Of a DNA stretch of 64,000 nt, positions 34,787-45,832 are shown piece by piece. The notes below the pieces were generated by a model that saw only the letters and a program-made list of their open reading frames with translations, did no database searches and had not been told where the DNA came from. This stretch comes from Herbidospora yilanensis (GTDB taxonomy: Bacteria; Actinomycetota; Actinomycetes; Streptosporangiales; Streptosporangiaceae), in NCBI RefSeq assembly GCF_001570565.1, contig NZ_BBXE01000014.1, positions 248,001 through 312,000 of the forward strand, given 5' to 3'. Each line of letters starts with the position of its first letter. Position 1 is the stretch's first letter. Both the position numbers and the translations under genes were made by a program.

Positions 34787-34881
34787 AGAAACGACACGAC
34801 CAGGTTCACGGCCGACAACAAGGCGGCGCCGGCGAGGCTCACGACCAGGACGAGACAGACGACTTTCACCCAGGGTTTCAC
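34783..34881 (-). CDS. 32-residue single-pass membrane peptide
   Basis: A GTG-started ORF reading VKPWVKVVCLVLVVSLAG onward, ending LVVSFL. One hydrophobic helix covers most of it. It lies 47 bp downstream of, and on the same strand as, a membrane-protein gene. The basic start and continuous helix look real, but there is no good ribosome site. Confidence 0.4.
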   Translation of the reverse strand: MKPWVKVVCLVLVVSLAGAALLSAVNLVVSFL

Positions 34882-34928
34882 CCGGCCATGCTCGGGGGCG
34901 CCGCCACGTAAATCAAATCACCCGCCCC

Positions 34929-35639
34929 TCAGCCCAGCAGCAGCCTGACCAGTTCGCCGACGCCCAGGGCGGCGCCCACCGAGACGACGGCCAGCAGAAT
35001 CGAGTACAGGCAGCCGGTGCCGCCGCTGATCGGCTTGGCGTGGACGGGCCCCTCACCCGGCTTCTCGCCGGGGCCTCGCCACAGCGGTCTCGGCTCCAGC
35101 ACCAGGAACAGCAGCGCGCCGATCTCCCCGACGGTGAACAGCCAGAACCACGCCCACCGGTTGCCCAGCCGGGGCCGCGATCCCAGCATCACGGCGAACG
35201 TGACGATCCAGGCCGCCGCCGGCCACCACAGCTGCGTGCCGCCGGGGAACCGGAAGGGCCACTCGGGCAGGATCGTCCCGCCGCTCCGATCGTCCACGTG
35301 CACGACCGAAGGTTGCACGGCCATGTGCCCGGCGTCGGCCCTGAGCCGCTTGATCGTGTACGCCCCGTCGGCGTCCCGCAACCCGTCACCGTGCACCTCG
35401 TGCCAGACCAGGGGCGACTCCGACCAGGTCAGCAGCCAGATGCCCTGATCGTCCCCCCGCCACGTCACCCGATCGACCTCACCGGAGGAGAGGGCGAACC
35501 GGAACTGGTCGAGCGTGCGAAGCGACGGCCGGAACGTGGCACTGACGAGCACCGCCCCGCCCAGCAGCACGAGCAGCAGCACGACGCGCAGGACGAAGTG
35601 GATCCAATACAGGACGCGCCCGGATAAATCCGATTCCAC
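34929..35639 (-). CDS. Hypothetical membrane protein
   Basis: A 236-residue protein with an N-terminal helix (about 13-33), an outer domain of about 100 residues rich in Trp, Asp and Arg, two central helices (about 138-175) and a last helix (about 210-233). No known family. The GTG start has AGGAG only 2 bp before it, so initiation could be leaderless. The possible 32-residue membrane peptide follows. Confidence 0.7.
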   Translation of the reverse strand: MESDLSGRVLYWIHFVLRVVLLLVLLGGAVLVSATFRPSLRTLDQFRFALSSGEVDRVTWRGDDQGIWLLTWSESPLVWHEVHGDGLRDADGAYTIKRLRADAGHMAVQPSVVHVDDRSGGTILPEWPFRFPGGTQLWWPAAAWIVTFAVMLGSRPRLGNRWAWFWLFTVGEIGALLFLVLEPRPLWRGPGEKPGEGPVHAKPISGGTGCLYSILLAVVSVGAALGVGELVRLLLG

Positions 35640-35731
35640 ATCTCCTGTCTACCCAGGCGATCGGTCCCGCGAATGCCTGTATGCGACAGATTCACTGGAC
35701 GCCACCCGCCCGCCGGGCTTGAGTCCTGAGT

Positions 35732-36235
35732 ATGCGCTCACGACACGAAGCCGTCTTCGACGAGCCCGACATCGTCGAGGAACACGACGAGTCCATCGGG
35801 ATCTCCACCGACCACATCGCCGTCGTCACCCGGGTGGGGGAGGGCTGGCGGGCCGTCGTCGACGGCCTGCCCGACGGGAAGGTCGTCGTGGCACATGGGT
35901 CCACCTGGGCCGAGACGACCCACAACGTCGGCGACGCCCTGTCCGAGGCCGTGACGCCGGAACCGCCGTACGTCCTCGGCTACCACATGGTCCCGGCAGA
36001 CCCCGACGCCGACTCGGCGCTGGGGGCGGTCATGATCGCCCGCTCCGAGCGGGTCCATGCCGAGCAGGCCGAGCGTGACGCGGTCCGGCACGCGGTGCGG
36101 GTCTTCCTCGGCCAGGGCTGGAGCACGCGTGACGCGGCGCGGGCCCTGCTGTTGTCCCAGGAGCGTGTCATCCGGCTCGCCGCCGAGATGGAGGGCCGAG
36201 CGGCACGTGGAAAGCCCCGCCCCCCTGCGGAATGA
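35732..36235 (+). CDS. HicB-like N-domain plus C-terminal helix-turn-helix protein
   Basis: A 167-residue protein. Residues about 27-70 (VVTRVGEGWRAVVDGLP to AETTHNVGDALSEAV) resemble the HicB/UPF0150 fold. The C-terminal part (FLGQGWSTRDAARALLLSQERVIRLAAE) reads as a helix-turn-helix. No HicA toxin gene is adjacent, so it is probably a stand-alone regulator. Its stop codon lies in the loop of a strong terminator hairpin. Confidence 0.7.
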   Translation: MRSRHEAVFDEPDIVEEHDESIGISTDHIAVVTRVGEGWRAVVDGLPDGKVVVAHGSTWAETTHNVGDALSEAVTPEPPYVLGYHMVPADPDADSALGAVMIARSERVHAEQAERDAVRHAVRVFLGQGWSTRDAARALLLSQERVIRLAAEMEGRAARGKPRPPAE

Positions 36236-36245
36236 GGGGCGGGGC
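36214..36245 (+). terminator. GC-rich terminator overlapping the 35732 gene end
   Basis: GCCCCGCCCC pairs with GGGGCGGGGC around a 12-base loop that contains the TGA stop; CGTTT follows. Confidence 0.75.
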
Positions 36246-36253
36246 CGTTTGGG

Positions 36254-36293
36254 GCCCGCCTCCCCCAGAGGGGTCCGTCTGGGGAAGGCGGGC
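36254..36293. terminator. Bidirectional terminator between convergent genes
   Basis: Two 16-base arms starting GCCCGCCT and ending AGGCGGGC pair at 15 of 16 positions around an 8-base loop, just before the GH9 stop. It can serve both strands. Confidence 0.7.
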
Positions 36294-36302
36294 GGCTTGG
36301 GG

Positions 36303-38771
<2,469 letters not shown>

Positions 38772-38848
38772 TCAAGCGCCCCCAACCAGCCCGCTGACCT
38801 GCGCATTCGTGGTCTGAATGTTTCACTTCGGGGGTTCGCGCAAAAGGA

Positions 38849-38872
38849 AGGAGCCCCCCGAAGGGGGCTCCT
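38849..38872 (-). terminator. Intrinsic terminator of the GH48 gene
   Basis: AGGAGCCCCC pairs with GGGGGCTCCT around a 4-base loop; on the minus strand CCTTTTG follows, a short U tract. Confidence 0.8.
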
Positions 38873-38934
38873 CGTGGTCGTTCAGTAGGGGCGTGACGGC
38901 GGGTCCGGCACCGCCACGCCCCCGTCTTCGGGGA

Positions 38935-41697
38935 TCAGCCGTTCGGGAAGAGGCGGCCGAACTCGCCCATGGCGACGGCTACGTCGACCTGGGCCCAGAA
39001 GCGGTGGTAGTTGAAGGTCGGGGCCGGGCCGGTCCCGTCCAGGTAGGCCTTGACCTTGGGCCAGTCGGGGTCGTCCTCGTAGAAGGAGCGGATCGACAGG
39101 AAGGTCGAGTTGGAGTTGATCGGGTCGCCGTTCGGCATGGTGCCGGTCCAGCCCGGGGGCACGTAGACCGGGTCGTCGATGCGGTTGTAGTCGGCCTTGG
39201 TCTCCGGCACCGAGACGCCCTTGGCGTCCTGGTTGAGCCAGACGCCGTCCAGCAGCGCCTTGGCCATGTTCTTCGCGCCCGTGTGGTTCGCGCGGGCGGC
39301 GTAGTACATGAGGACCTTCGCGTATGAGCCCGCCACGCCGACGTCGGTCGTGTGGTCGGCCACGGTCACGTGCAGGCCGGGGTTGGCCGGGGGCATGCCG
39401 GTGGTGGAGCTCCAGTTACCGACGGGGGCGCCCGACCAGCGGAGGGTCGACGGGATCTGGTAGGTCCCGTTGGCGTTGATGGTGGTGTTGGCCATCGCCC
39501 AGGCGACCCACTTGTCGAGGATCGTCTTGGCGTCGGCGTTGCCGCTGGCGTAGTAGAGCGAGGCCACGCGCTCCATCGACCACGCCTGGAAGCCGAACCA
39601 CTGGTTCGACGGCGGGTCGTGGTAGACGGGCTGCCAGTCGTAGGTCATGCCGTGGAATTTGGGCAGGTTCGACGGCGGGCTGGCGTAGTGACCCTGCCAC
39701 GAGTTGGTCGCGCCGCCGGCGATGGCGCCCTCGTCCGACTGGAGCCACTTGTAGAACTGGAGCTGGCGGGTGAGCGACGTCGCCCAGTCCGCGGCGCCCG
39801 TCGAGCTGCGCGGGCGCAGGTCCGTCTGGGTCGACAGGGCCCAGGCCGCGAGCGGGTTCTGGTAGCCGCCGTGGTTGTGCGACGAACCGATGCGCCAGGC
39901 CCAGCCGGCGGAGGAGTCGGTCGCGCCGCCCCACGCGTAGTACCAGCTCAGCAGGTAGGTGGCGCTGTTCTTGCCGTTTCCGGCCGGGCACGACGTGCTG
40001 GTGCAGCCGGGCTGCTTGAAGTACTTGTCGTACATCGCGTAGCGCAGGTAGTCGCCCATCTTCGCGGCCTTGGCCACGGTCGAGGCGATCTGCGACTGCT
40101 TGCCCTGGGCCTTGGCCCACTCGTTGGCGTAGTAGGCCACCTGCACGGCGCGGGCGTCGGCGTCGGGGGCGTTGGTGTACTTCCACTGGCGGGCGTAGTT
40201 GCTGTCCTTGATGAACAGGTCGAGGAAGCCGTTGCGGCCACCGTGCGCGAAGGTGTCGCACGACGGCTGCGGGATGGTCTCGAAGACCGACTCCTCGGGG
40301 CCGCGCTGGTAGGTGTTGATGTAGGCGGGCTTGGTCGTGCCGTCGCCGCACCGGCCGAAGCCGTAGGTGTTGTCGACGTCCAGCAGCCAGTGCATGCCGT
40401 AGATGTCGCTGGTGTTGTACGCCGTGCGCAGCTCGGCCGCGATCGGGTCGGTGCCCACGGAGACGCCCGAGTTGATCTGCGACGGGTAGGAGCTGATGTC
40501 GTCGAACTCACCGGCGTAGGTGGCCGGGGAGCTGGCGTTGTAGAACGAGTTGGTCGGCTGGTCCTGCGTGGAGGGGATGATGTACCTCTCCATCGACGCC
40601 CACGCGTTGTTGAACTTGGTCCAGTCGCCGGTCACCTGGCCGTAGACCGCTTCCAGCCACAGGTAGTAGCTGTAGGCCTCCGACGTGGTCTCGTGCCCGT
40701 GGTCGGGCGCCTCGACCATGAAGGTCTCGACCGAGTGGTAGGGCACGCCCTCGGGCGAGAAGTAGCCGTTCGCCGGGTCGTGGATCTTGTTGTAGAGGCT
40801 GGTGAACCGCTGGATGTACTCGTTGCCCGGCGTGGTGCCGTCGTCGTCGGCCTCGGTGGCGTCCAGGGTCGAGGAGAAGTAGAAGACCCCGCCCCCGCTC
40901 GTCGACAGGTTGAACCGCGCGGTGCCGCCGGTCGTGTCGGCGTCCTGCGCCGCGCTCACCGTGACGTTCTGCGTGACGTTCCAGTTGGCCGGCGTGAAGG
41001 TCAGCGTCGTGGGCGCCGCGGTCAGGTCGGCGTCACCGCCGCTCTGCTTCGACACGGTGACCGTGACGTTCGAGGTCGGCTGCAGCGACAACGACACCGC
41101 CGCCGTGGCCGAGCCGCCCTCGGGAACCAGCACCGACGTCGGCGCGACGCGGACGAACCCGTCCGGCTGCGGCGACGGGCTCGGCGACGGGCTCGGCGAC
41201 GGGCTCGGCGAAGGAGACGGCGACGGAGACGGCGACGGGCTGGGCGAGGGCGACGGAGAGGGCGACGGGCTGCCGCCGCAGACCACGTTGTTCACCCGGA
41301 AGCTCGTCGGCTTGGGGTTGCTCCCGCTCCAGGTCCCGTTGAAGCCCAGGGAGAGGGTCGCGCCGCTCGCCAGGGAGCCGTTCCACGGCATGTTGGTGGC
41401 CGTGACGTTGGCGCCCGACTGGGTCCAGTTCGCCGACCAGCCCTGCTGGACGCGCTGGCCGGAGTTGGGGAAGGTGAAGCCCAGGTTCCAGCTGCTCAGG
41501 GCGTCGCCGGTGTTCCGCACCGTGATGTTCGCGGTGAAGCCGCCGTTGCCGGGGCTGGTCGTCCAGTCGTTCGTCGTGTAGGTCACATCGCACGTCACGG
41601 CGGCGGACGCCGGTTGCGCGACCAAGGTCACGGCGGCCGTGCAGACGGCCAGCGCGGCCGCCCACAGGGCGCGTTTGCGATAAGCGCGTATCGCCAT
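38935..41697 (-). CDS. Secreted GH48 cellobiohydrolase with N-terminal CBM2
   Basis: A 920-residue reducing-end cellobiohydrolase. Signal peptide MAIRAYRKRA to QPASA; CBM2 about 33-143; a Pro/Ser linker; a fibronectin/Calx-beta-like module (about 185-290); then the GH48 domain (about 300-918) with YNKIHDPANGYFSPEG, YHSVETFMVEAPDHGHE and a late WAQVDVAVAMGEFGRLFP. The catalytic glutamate is expected in the HSVETF block. Nearly all actinomycete cellulolytic sets have one GH48. A perfect CebR box lies 39 bp upstream of the start. Confidence 0.95.
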   Translation of the reverse strand: MAIRAYRKRALWAAALAVCTAAVTLVAQPASAAVTCDVTYTTNDWTTSPGNGGFTANITVRNTGDALSSWNLGFTFPNSGQRVQQGWSANWTQSGANVTATNMPWNGSLASGATLSLGFNGTWSGSNPKPTSFRVNNVVCGGSPSPSPSPSPSPSPSPSPSPSPSPSPSPSPSPSPQPDGFVRVAPTSVLVPEGGSATAAVSLSLQPTSNVTVTVSKQSGGDADLTAAPTTLTFTPANWNVTQNVTVSAAQDADTTGGTARFNLSTSGGGVFYFSSTLDATEADDDGTTPGNEYIQRFTSLYNKIHDPANGYFSPEGVPYHSVETFMVEAPDHGHETTSEAYSYYLWLEAVYGQVTGDWTKFNNAWASMERYIIPSTQDQPTNSFYNASSPATYAGEFDDISSYPSQINSGVSVGTDPIAAELRTAYNTSDIYGMHWLLDVDNTYGFGRCGDGTTKPAYINTYQRGPEESVFETIPQPSCDTFAHGGRNGFLDLFIKDSNYARQWKYTNAPDADARAVQVAYYANEWAKAQGKQSQIASTVAKAAKMGDYLRYAMYDKYFKQPGCTSTSCPAGNGKNSATYLLSWYYAWGGATDSSAGWAWRIGSSHNHGGYQNPLAAWALSTQTDLRPRSSTGAADWATSLTRQLQFYKWLQSDEGAIAGGATNSWQGHYASPPSNLPKFHGMTYDWQPVYHDPPSNQWFGFQAWSMERVASLYYASGNADAKTILDKWVAWAMANTTINANGTYQIPSTLRWSGAPVGNWSSTTGMPPANPGLHVTVADHTTDVGVAGSYAKVLMYYAARANHTGAKNMAKALLDGVWLNQDAKGVSVPETKADYNRIDDPVYVPPGWTGTMPNGDPINSNSTFLSIRSFYEDDPDWPKVKAYLDGTGPAPTFNYHRFWAQVDVAVAMGEFGRLFPNG

Positions 41698-41736
41698 TGT
41701 CGGGGGGTCTCCAAGCTCTCAGGGACACAGGGGGGA

Positions 41737-41750
41737 TGGGAGCGCTCCCA
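41737..41750. promoter_or_regulatory. CebR/CelR box before the GH48 gene
   Basis: A second exact TGGGAGCGCTCCCA, so both cellulases are one regulon released by cello-oligosaccharides. Confidence 0.9.
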
Positions 41751-41808
41751 CCATTAGCATGCCCGGATCGCCCGAATCCCTGTCAATCGACGTCCGGATT
41801 CGCCGCCC

Positions 41809-41839
41809 TTTCACCTGCGCGAAGGTGAAACTTTCACCT
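41809..41839. promoter_or_regulatory. Triple TTTCACCT palindromic operator
   Basis: TTTCACCT, 6 bp, AGGTGAAA, 1 bp, TTTCACCT. The middle unit forms a perfect palindrome with each flank. It lies 48 bp before the small helical-protein gene, so it probably binds cooperative dimers. The regulator is unknown. Confidence 0.5.
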
Positions 41840-41887
41840 CTTCGCACACCACGTGTGAGGCCGTCACCTGCGGGTAGTCGCGCGCCC

Positions 41888-42253
41888 ATGGCCAACGACA
41901 GAGTGAACGAGATGACCGACGCCGCGAAGACGGCCGCCGCCAAGATCGAGGGCGCGTTCCACGAGACCGCCGCCAAGGTCGCCGCGACCGTGGAGGACAG
42001 GATGCCCGAGGTCCGCGACGCCGCCCAGAAAGCGGTGGCCACCGTTGAACAGCACATCCCCGACACCGTGAAGGACAAGGTCAGGGGCGCCACCGAGACC
42101 GTGTCGGCCAAGGCGGCCGAGGTCACGCCCACCCAGCTCAAGGACGCCACCGACCGGCTGAGCGCCGAAGCGAGGAAGCGCCCGATGCTGGCGGTCGCCG
42201 CCGGGGTCGCCGCGCTGCTCGTCTTCCGCCGGATGCTGCGCCGCAAGAGGTGA
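41888..42253 (+). CDS. Amphipathic helical protein with C-terminal membrane anchor
   Basis: A 121-residue protein made of Ala/Lys/Glu/Val-rich amphipathic helix repeats (AAKTAAAKIEGAFHETAAKVAA, with 11-residue periodicity), like LEA or YtxH/apolipoprotein-type stress proteins. It ends in a hydrophobic helix (about 98-115) and a RRMLRRKR tail. It may coat or tether the membrane under stress. The palindromic cluster upstream suggests tight regulation. Stops 0 bp from the convergent gene. Confidence 0.7.
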   Translation: MANDRVNEMTDAAKTAAAKIEGAFHETAAKVAATVEDRMPEVRDAAQKAVATVEQHIPDTVKDKVRGATETVSAKAAEVTPTQLKDATDRLSAEARKRPMLAVAAGVAALLVFRRMLRRKR

Positions 42254-44155
42254 TCAGGGTCCCGTGTTCGCCGGGCGCAGCACCCTGGTGCCGCCCGCGA
42301 TGAGCGCGGTGGCCAGGATCCAGCCCGATGCGATGAGCGCGTTGGCCACCCAGATCGTCCAGCCGGTGGGCTCCCAGGCGGCCCGCTGCTCGAACAGGCT
42401 CACCGGCACCAGATGGTCGAGGGTGTAGACGAAGGGGTTGAAGTGGCGGGGACGTTCGTCCAGTCCGATCTGGACCGGGGGGACCAGGGAGAAGACGACC
42501 GTCCCCGCCGTGAGCACGGCCGACAACCAGGCCGCGGCCAGCCAGGGGCGGAAGCCGTAGCCGACGACGGCGTCCAGTAACACGCCCCAGGCCTGTCCGG
42601 CCACGGTCAGGGTGCGCCGCCGGGCGCGCTGTTTGGCCAGCAGGACCCGCCGGGAGTCGTGTTCGTGCCCGATCCGGCGGTAGTAGGCGGCCAGTTGCTC
42701 GTAGGGTTGCGGGCGGTAGCCGTCGGGGTGCCTGGTCAGCCACGACAGGCGGTCGCGCAGCGTCGCGGGGCTGCGGAGGGATTCGTACACGAGCCCGTCG
42801 AGCCGCGCCGCGCCCGGGTAGCTCTCCGGACGGTCGGCGAGCAGCCCGACCCGGGTGTATCCGAGGTCGACCCCGCCCTCGATCGACTCGGGGGTGAGCA
42901 GGAGCTCGCCGACGTCGAGGTGGCGGGTGTGCACCGCCAGCTTCCCGGATTTCAGCCTCGCGCCGTCGAACGAGAGGGTGCCGCTGATCCGGGCGCCGCG
43001 CACACTGATCTCACCCTCGGCGCAGAACCCCGCACCCATGTTCACGACCGTCGCCTGCAGGTAGTCGCCGTGGACGGCGTAACGGCCCGTCGCCGTGATC
43101 GTGGTGTGCTGCAACCACAACCCGCCGTTGAACCGGGCGCCGTGCAGCCGCAGCCCGCCGGTCACCGTCATCCCGCGCAGGAACGCGCCGCCCTCCACCA
43201 CCAGGCCGCCCGCCCACAACGCGGTGTGCTGCTGCTCCTGCTCGCGGGCGTCGCCGGTGTAGCGGGCGCCGGCCCACCCGGCCTCCTTCAGCGTCCAGTG
43301 GGCGGGGCTGCCGATCTCGCAGCCCGACATCCGCAACTGCCCGCTGACGTGGGCGTTGTCGAGCCGGATGCCGTCGTGGACGACGCAGCCGCCGATGTCG
43401 AGCACCCCGTCGACCCGCACCCGCCCGGCCCGTAATCGCAGCAGGTCGCAGTCGCGGAACCGCAGCGCCCTGGTCTGCGCCTCGACCAGGTCGATCACCC
43501 CGCCGACCTGGCAGTCGATCAGGTGGAGCGTCGTGGTCAGCTCGGCCCCCGCGAGGTCGAGATCACCCACCACCCGGGCGCCGATGAGCCGGATCGCGGC
43601 CACCTGGCCGGGCAGCCCCGGCCGCGCGCCCAGCAGCAGCGCCCGGATCACCTCGGCCCGGACGACCCGATCGCGATCGGCCGGGCCGTTCCGGTTCACG
43701 TAGGCCCAGGCGTCCCGGACCCGGTTGGCCGGCCTCTCGTCGTCTCGATCGGCCGAGCCGGTCTGGTTCAACCGGGCCCACGCGTCTCGGACCCGGTTGG
43801 GCGGCCTTTCGTGGTCCCGATTGGCCGAGCCGGTCTGGTTCAACCGGGCCCACGCGTCTCGGACCCGGTTGGCCGGCCTCTCGTCGTCTCGATCGGCCGG
43901 GCCGTTCCGGACCCGGTGGACAGGCCTTTCCTCGTCCCGATCGGCTGAGCCGGTCTGGTTCGACCCCGCCCAGGCGCTCCGGACCCGGTCGGCCCGCCCG
44001 GTCGGGGGCTGGTCGTCGTCGGGCGGGGCAGAGCCTTCCGGGCGGGTGGTGCGGTCGCCCTCGGGGCGGACGTCGACCCATTCCCCCGTCGGATAGGCGG
44101 CGACGAGTCGCTTCTCCGCCGGAGTGAGGCGCCGGAAGGGGAGTGATCTTCGCAT
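42254..44155 (-). CDS. Pentapeptide-like/beta-helix membrane protein with expanded N-terminal repeat
   Basis: A 633-residue protein. A charged cytoplasmic start carries five copies (one shortened) of a 24-residue repeat (A55-D162). A right-handed beta-helix-like domain follows (about 175-440; short VDGVLDIGG, LRLHGARF, GTLSFDGARL turns), then a Tyr/Arg helix and three or four C-terminal membrane helices (about 515-630). It resembles actinomycete membrane oxidoreductase-annotated proteins of unknown role. TACAGT lies 6 bp before the ATG (leaderless). Confidence 0.75.
   Translation of the reverse strand: MRRSLPFRRLTPAEKRLVAAYPTGEWVDVRPEGDRTTRPEGSAPPDDDQPPTGRADRVRSAWAGSNQTGSADRDEERPVHRVRNGPADRDDERPANRVRDAWARLNQTGSANRDHERPPNRVRDAWARLNQTGSADRDDERPANRVRDAWAYVNRNGPADRDRVVRAEVIRALLLGARPGLPGQVAAIRLIGARVVGDLDLAGAELTTTLHLIDCQVGGVIDLVEAQTRALRFRDCDLLRLRAGRVRVDGVLDIGGCVVHDGIRLDNAHVSGQLRMSGCEIGSPAHWTLKEAGWAGARYTGDAREQEQQHTALWAGGLVVEGGAFLRGMTVTGGLRLHGARFNGGLWLQHTTITATGRYAVHGDYLQATVVNMGAGFCAEGEISVRGARISGTLSFDGARLKSGKLAVHTRHLDVGELLLTPESIEGGVDLGYTRVGLLADRPESYPGAARLDGLVYESLRSPATLRDRLSWLTRHPDGYRPQPYEQLAAYYRRIGHEHDSRRVLLAKQRARRRTLTVAGQAWGVLLDAVVGYGFRPWLAAAWLSAVLTAGTVVFSLVPPVQIGLDERPRHFNPFVYTLDHLVPVSLFEQRAAWEPTGWTIWVANALIASGWILATALIAGGTRVLRPANTGP
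43670..43993 (-). repeat. In-frame 72-bp tandem repeat array
   Basis: The unit encodes (A/P)NRVRDAWARLNQTGS, then A(D/N)RD, x, ERP, 24 residues. Reading downstream: an ADRVRSAWAG copy, a 16-residue shortened copy starting VHRVRN, two near-identical full copies, and a diverged 20-residue copy that joins the conserved domain. The high DNA identity of copies 3 and 4 implies recent expansion. Confidence 0.85.
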
Positions 44156-44161
44156 GCCCCG

Positions 44162-44167
44162 ACTGTA
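44162..44167 (-). promoter_or_regulatory. -10 box (TACAGT) of the beta-helix membrane gene
   Basis: TACAGT matches TANNNT and ends 6 bp before the ATG on the minus strand. Confidence 0.35.
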
Positions 44168-44168
44168 G

Positions 44169-44801
44169 TCACCGCTTCATCGCGCCGTCGGCGATGGCGT
44201 CGGCGGCCTCGCCGATCGCGGTGCCCACGATCTCCAGGCGGCGGACCAGCTCGCGTTCGCGCAGCGCCTCGGCGGTGATGTCGGAGGAGAGGATGCGGGC
44301 GATCTCGTACTGGTACATCCGCCGGATCGTGCCGCCGGCCTTCTTGGCCTCCAGGGCGTCGTGGCCGACCGCCGAGGAGCGGGCGGCCAGGTCGCGGACC
44401 GACTTCTCCAGCGCGTCGACGCCCACGATGACCTGGTCGAGCATGGGGGCGAACCGCTGGCGTCCGCGCACCCGGTAGAGGTGGGACTCGCGGACGAAGT
44501 CGCGCAGCGAGTCGAGGATGTCGTCGATCGACCGCGACAGCCGGAACAGGTCCTCCCGGTCGATCGGGGTGACCAGGGCGCCGGCCAGTTCGGCGACCAG
44601 GCGGGCCCGGCAGGTGTCGCCGCGGTGCTCGATCTCGCGCATCGCCTGGTGGGCCTTGGTGCGGCCGATCTCGCCGCCGCTCATCGCGATGGCCAGCCAC
44701 GCGCCCTCCCGGGTCGCGTCGAGCTGGCCGATGAGCGCGTCGGCCAGGGTGGTGTCCATGCGGCCCCGCATCATGCCGAACATCCGCCGGAGCCGTCTCA
44801 C
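44169..44801 (-). CDS. DUF47 phosphate-transport accessory protein
   Basis: A 210-residue all-helical PhoU-like DUF47 protein (YkaA/PitR type), with DREDLFRLSRSIDDILDSLRDF characteristic of the family. It accompanies and modulates PiT phosphate permeases. GTG start overlaps the permease stop (GTGA) with AAGGAGGT upstream. The PHO box ahead of the permease should control both. Confidence 0.87.
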   Translation of the reverse strand: MRRLRRMFGMMRGRMDTTLADALIGQLDATREGAWLAIAMSGGEIGRTKAHQAMREIEHRGDTCRARLVAELAGALVTPIDREDLFRLSRSIDDILDSLRDFVRESHLYRVRGRQRFAPMLDQVIVGVDALEKSVRDLAARSSAVGHDALEAKKAGGTIRRMYQYEIARILSSDITAEALRERELVRRLEIVGTAIGEAADAIADGAMKR

Positions 44802-45736
44802 CCGCCCACCTCCTTGATCATCAGCCCGGCCGCCAGTCCCAGCAGGCCGCTGACCGGGAGGGTCAGCGTCCAGGCGAGCACGATCTTGGACGTCGCGGCC
44901 CACCGCACCCGCCGCACGCTGTCGGCCACCCCCGCGCCGACGAAGCCGCCCGCGATGGCCTGCGTCATGCTCACCGGCGCCCCGGCCGCCGCGCAGCCGA
45001 TCACCGACAGGCCGCTGCCGAGCCCGGCGGCCACGGCGTGCAGCGGACGGGCGGCCAGCAACTGCCGGCTGAGGGTCCGCCCGGCGCGCGGCAACCCGTA
45101 GACGGCCCCGACCGCGAACAGCGCCGCGACCAGCAGGCAGACCAGGGGAGGGGCGCCGCCCACCCCGAGCCCGACGAGGAAGACGGCCAGCATCTTCTGG
45201 CCGTCGTTGGCGGCGTACGCGAGACACTGCACCGCGAACCCGCCCCAGTGCAGCCGCGGCAGCGACTGCGCCCGGCTCAGCCCCGACACCACGCGGCTGG
45301 CCAGCACCGCCACCGTGGCCCCGACGAAGGGGGCGGCGATGCCCGCGACCAGGACCAGGCCCACTCCGCCCGCCGAGACGGGCAGCCCGAGCCCGGCGGC
45401 CGCGCCGGTCAGGCCTCCCACGATGGCCAGGGTCAGGCTGGTCGGCCACCCCCGGCTGCTCAGGGCCAGCACGACGACGAGCGCGCAGACCACCGCGACG
45501 GTCATCGCGACCTGCCCCGCGGAGCCCGGCAGCGACGCCAGCCGGGTCGTGAAGGTCGCGGCCACCCGCGACGTCACCATCGGGACCGCCGCGACGGCGG
45601 CGACCAGGACGAACAGCGCCAGCAGCGGGCGCACCCCCGGGACCCGGAGCCCGGCGCCGAGCAGGGCGCCTCCGTCGTTGACCCCCGAGACCACCGCGAA
45701 CACTCCGGCGAGAACAGCCAGTGAGGCGGACAACAA
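44798..45736 (-). CDS. pit: PiT-family inorganic phosphate permease
   Basis: A 312-residue PHO4-family phosphate symporter with about 9-10 membrane segments. The two family signatures appear as VSGVNDGGALL and LAYAANDGQKMLAVF. It starts at TTG 45736 after GGGAGA; no ATG or GTG fits better. It is shorter than E. coli PitA, as is usual for actinobacterial PiT. Operon with the DUF47 gene and directly behind three PHO-box repeats, so phosphate-starvation control by PhoP is likely. Confidence 0.88.
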   Translation of the reverse strand: MLSASLAVLAGVFAVVSGVNDGGALLGAGLRVPGVRPLLALFVLVAAVAAVPMVTSRVAATFTTRLASLPGSAGQVAMTVAVVCALVVVLALSSRGWPTSLTLAIVGGLTGAAAGLGLPVSAGGVGLVLVAGIAAPFVGATVAVLASRVVSGLSRAQSLPRLHWGGFAVQCLAYAANDGQKMLAVFLVGLGVGGAPPLVCLLVAALFAVGAVYGLPRAGRTLSRQLLAARPLHAVAAGLGSGLSVIGCAAAGAPVSMTQAIAGGFVGAGVADSVRRVRWAATSKIVLAWTLTLPVSGLLGLAAGLMIKEVGG

Positions 45737-45745
45737 TCTCCCTTC

Positions 45746-45778
45746 GTTTGCCTTTTGTTCACCATTTGTTTACCGAGA
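45746..45778. promoter_or_regulatory. PHO box: three 11-bp direct repeats
   Basis: GTTTGCCTTTT, GTTCACCATTT and GTTTACCGAGA follow one another without gaps. The GTTCACC-type core with 11-bp spacing is the PhoP site described in Streptomyces. It stands just upstream of the phosphate permease. Confidence 0.75.
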
Positions 45779-45832
45779 CATTCCCGGCCGGCGGGGTGAT
45801 CACTCCGGAGGCGATCTGGGGACGATAGGGGA

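Noticed and set aside
42234-42282. 9-bp stem between two convergent genes as terminator
   Set aside because: The loop is 31 bases and both arms are in coding sequence.
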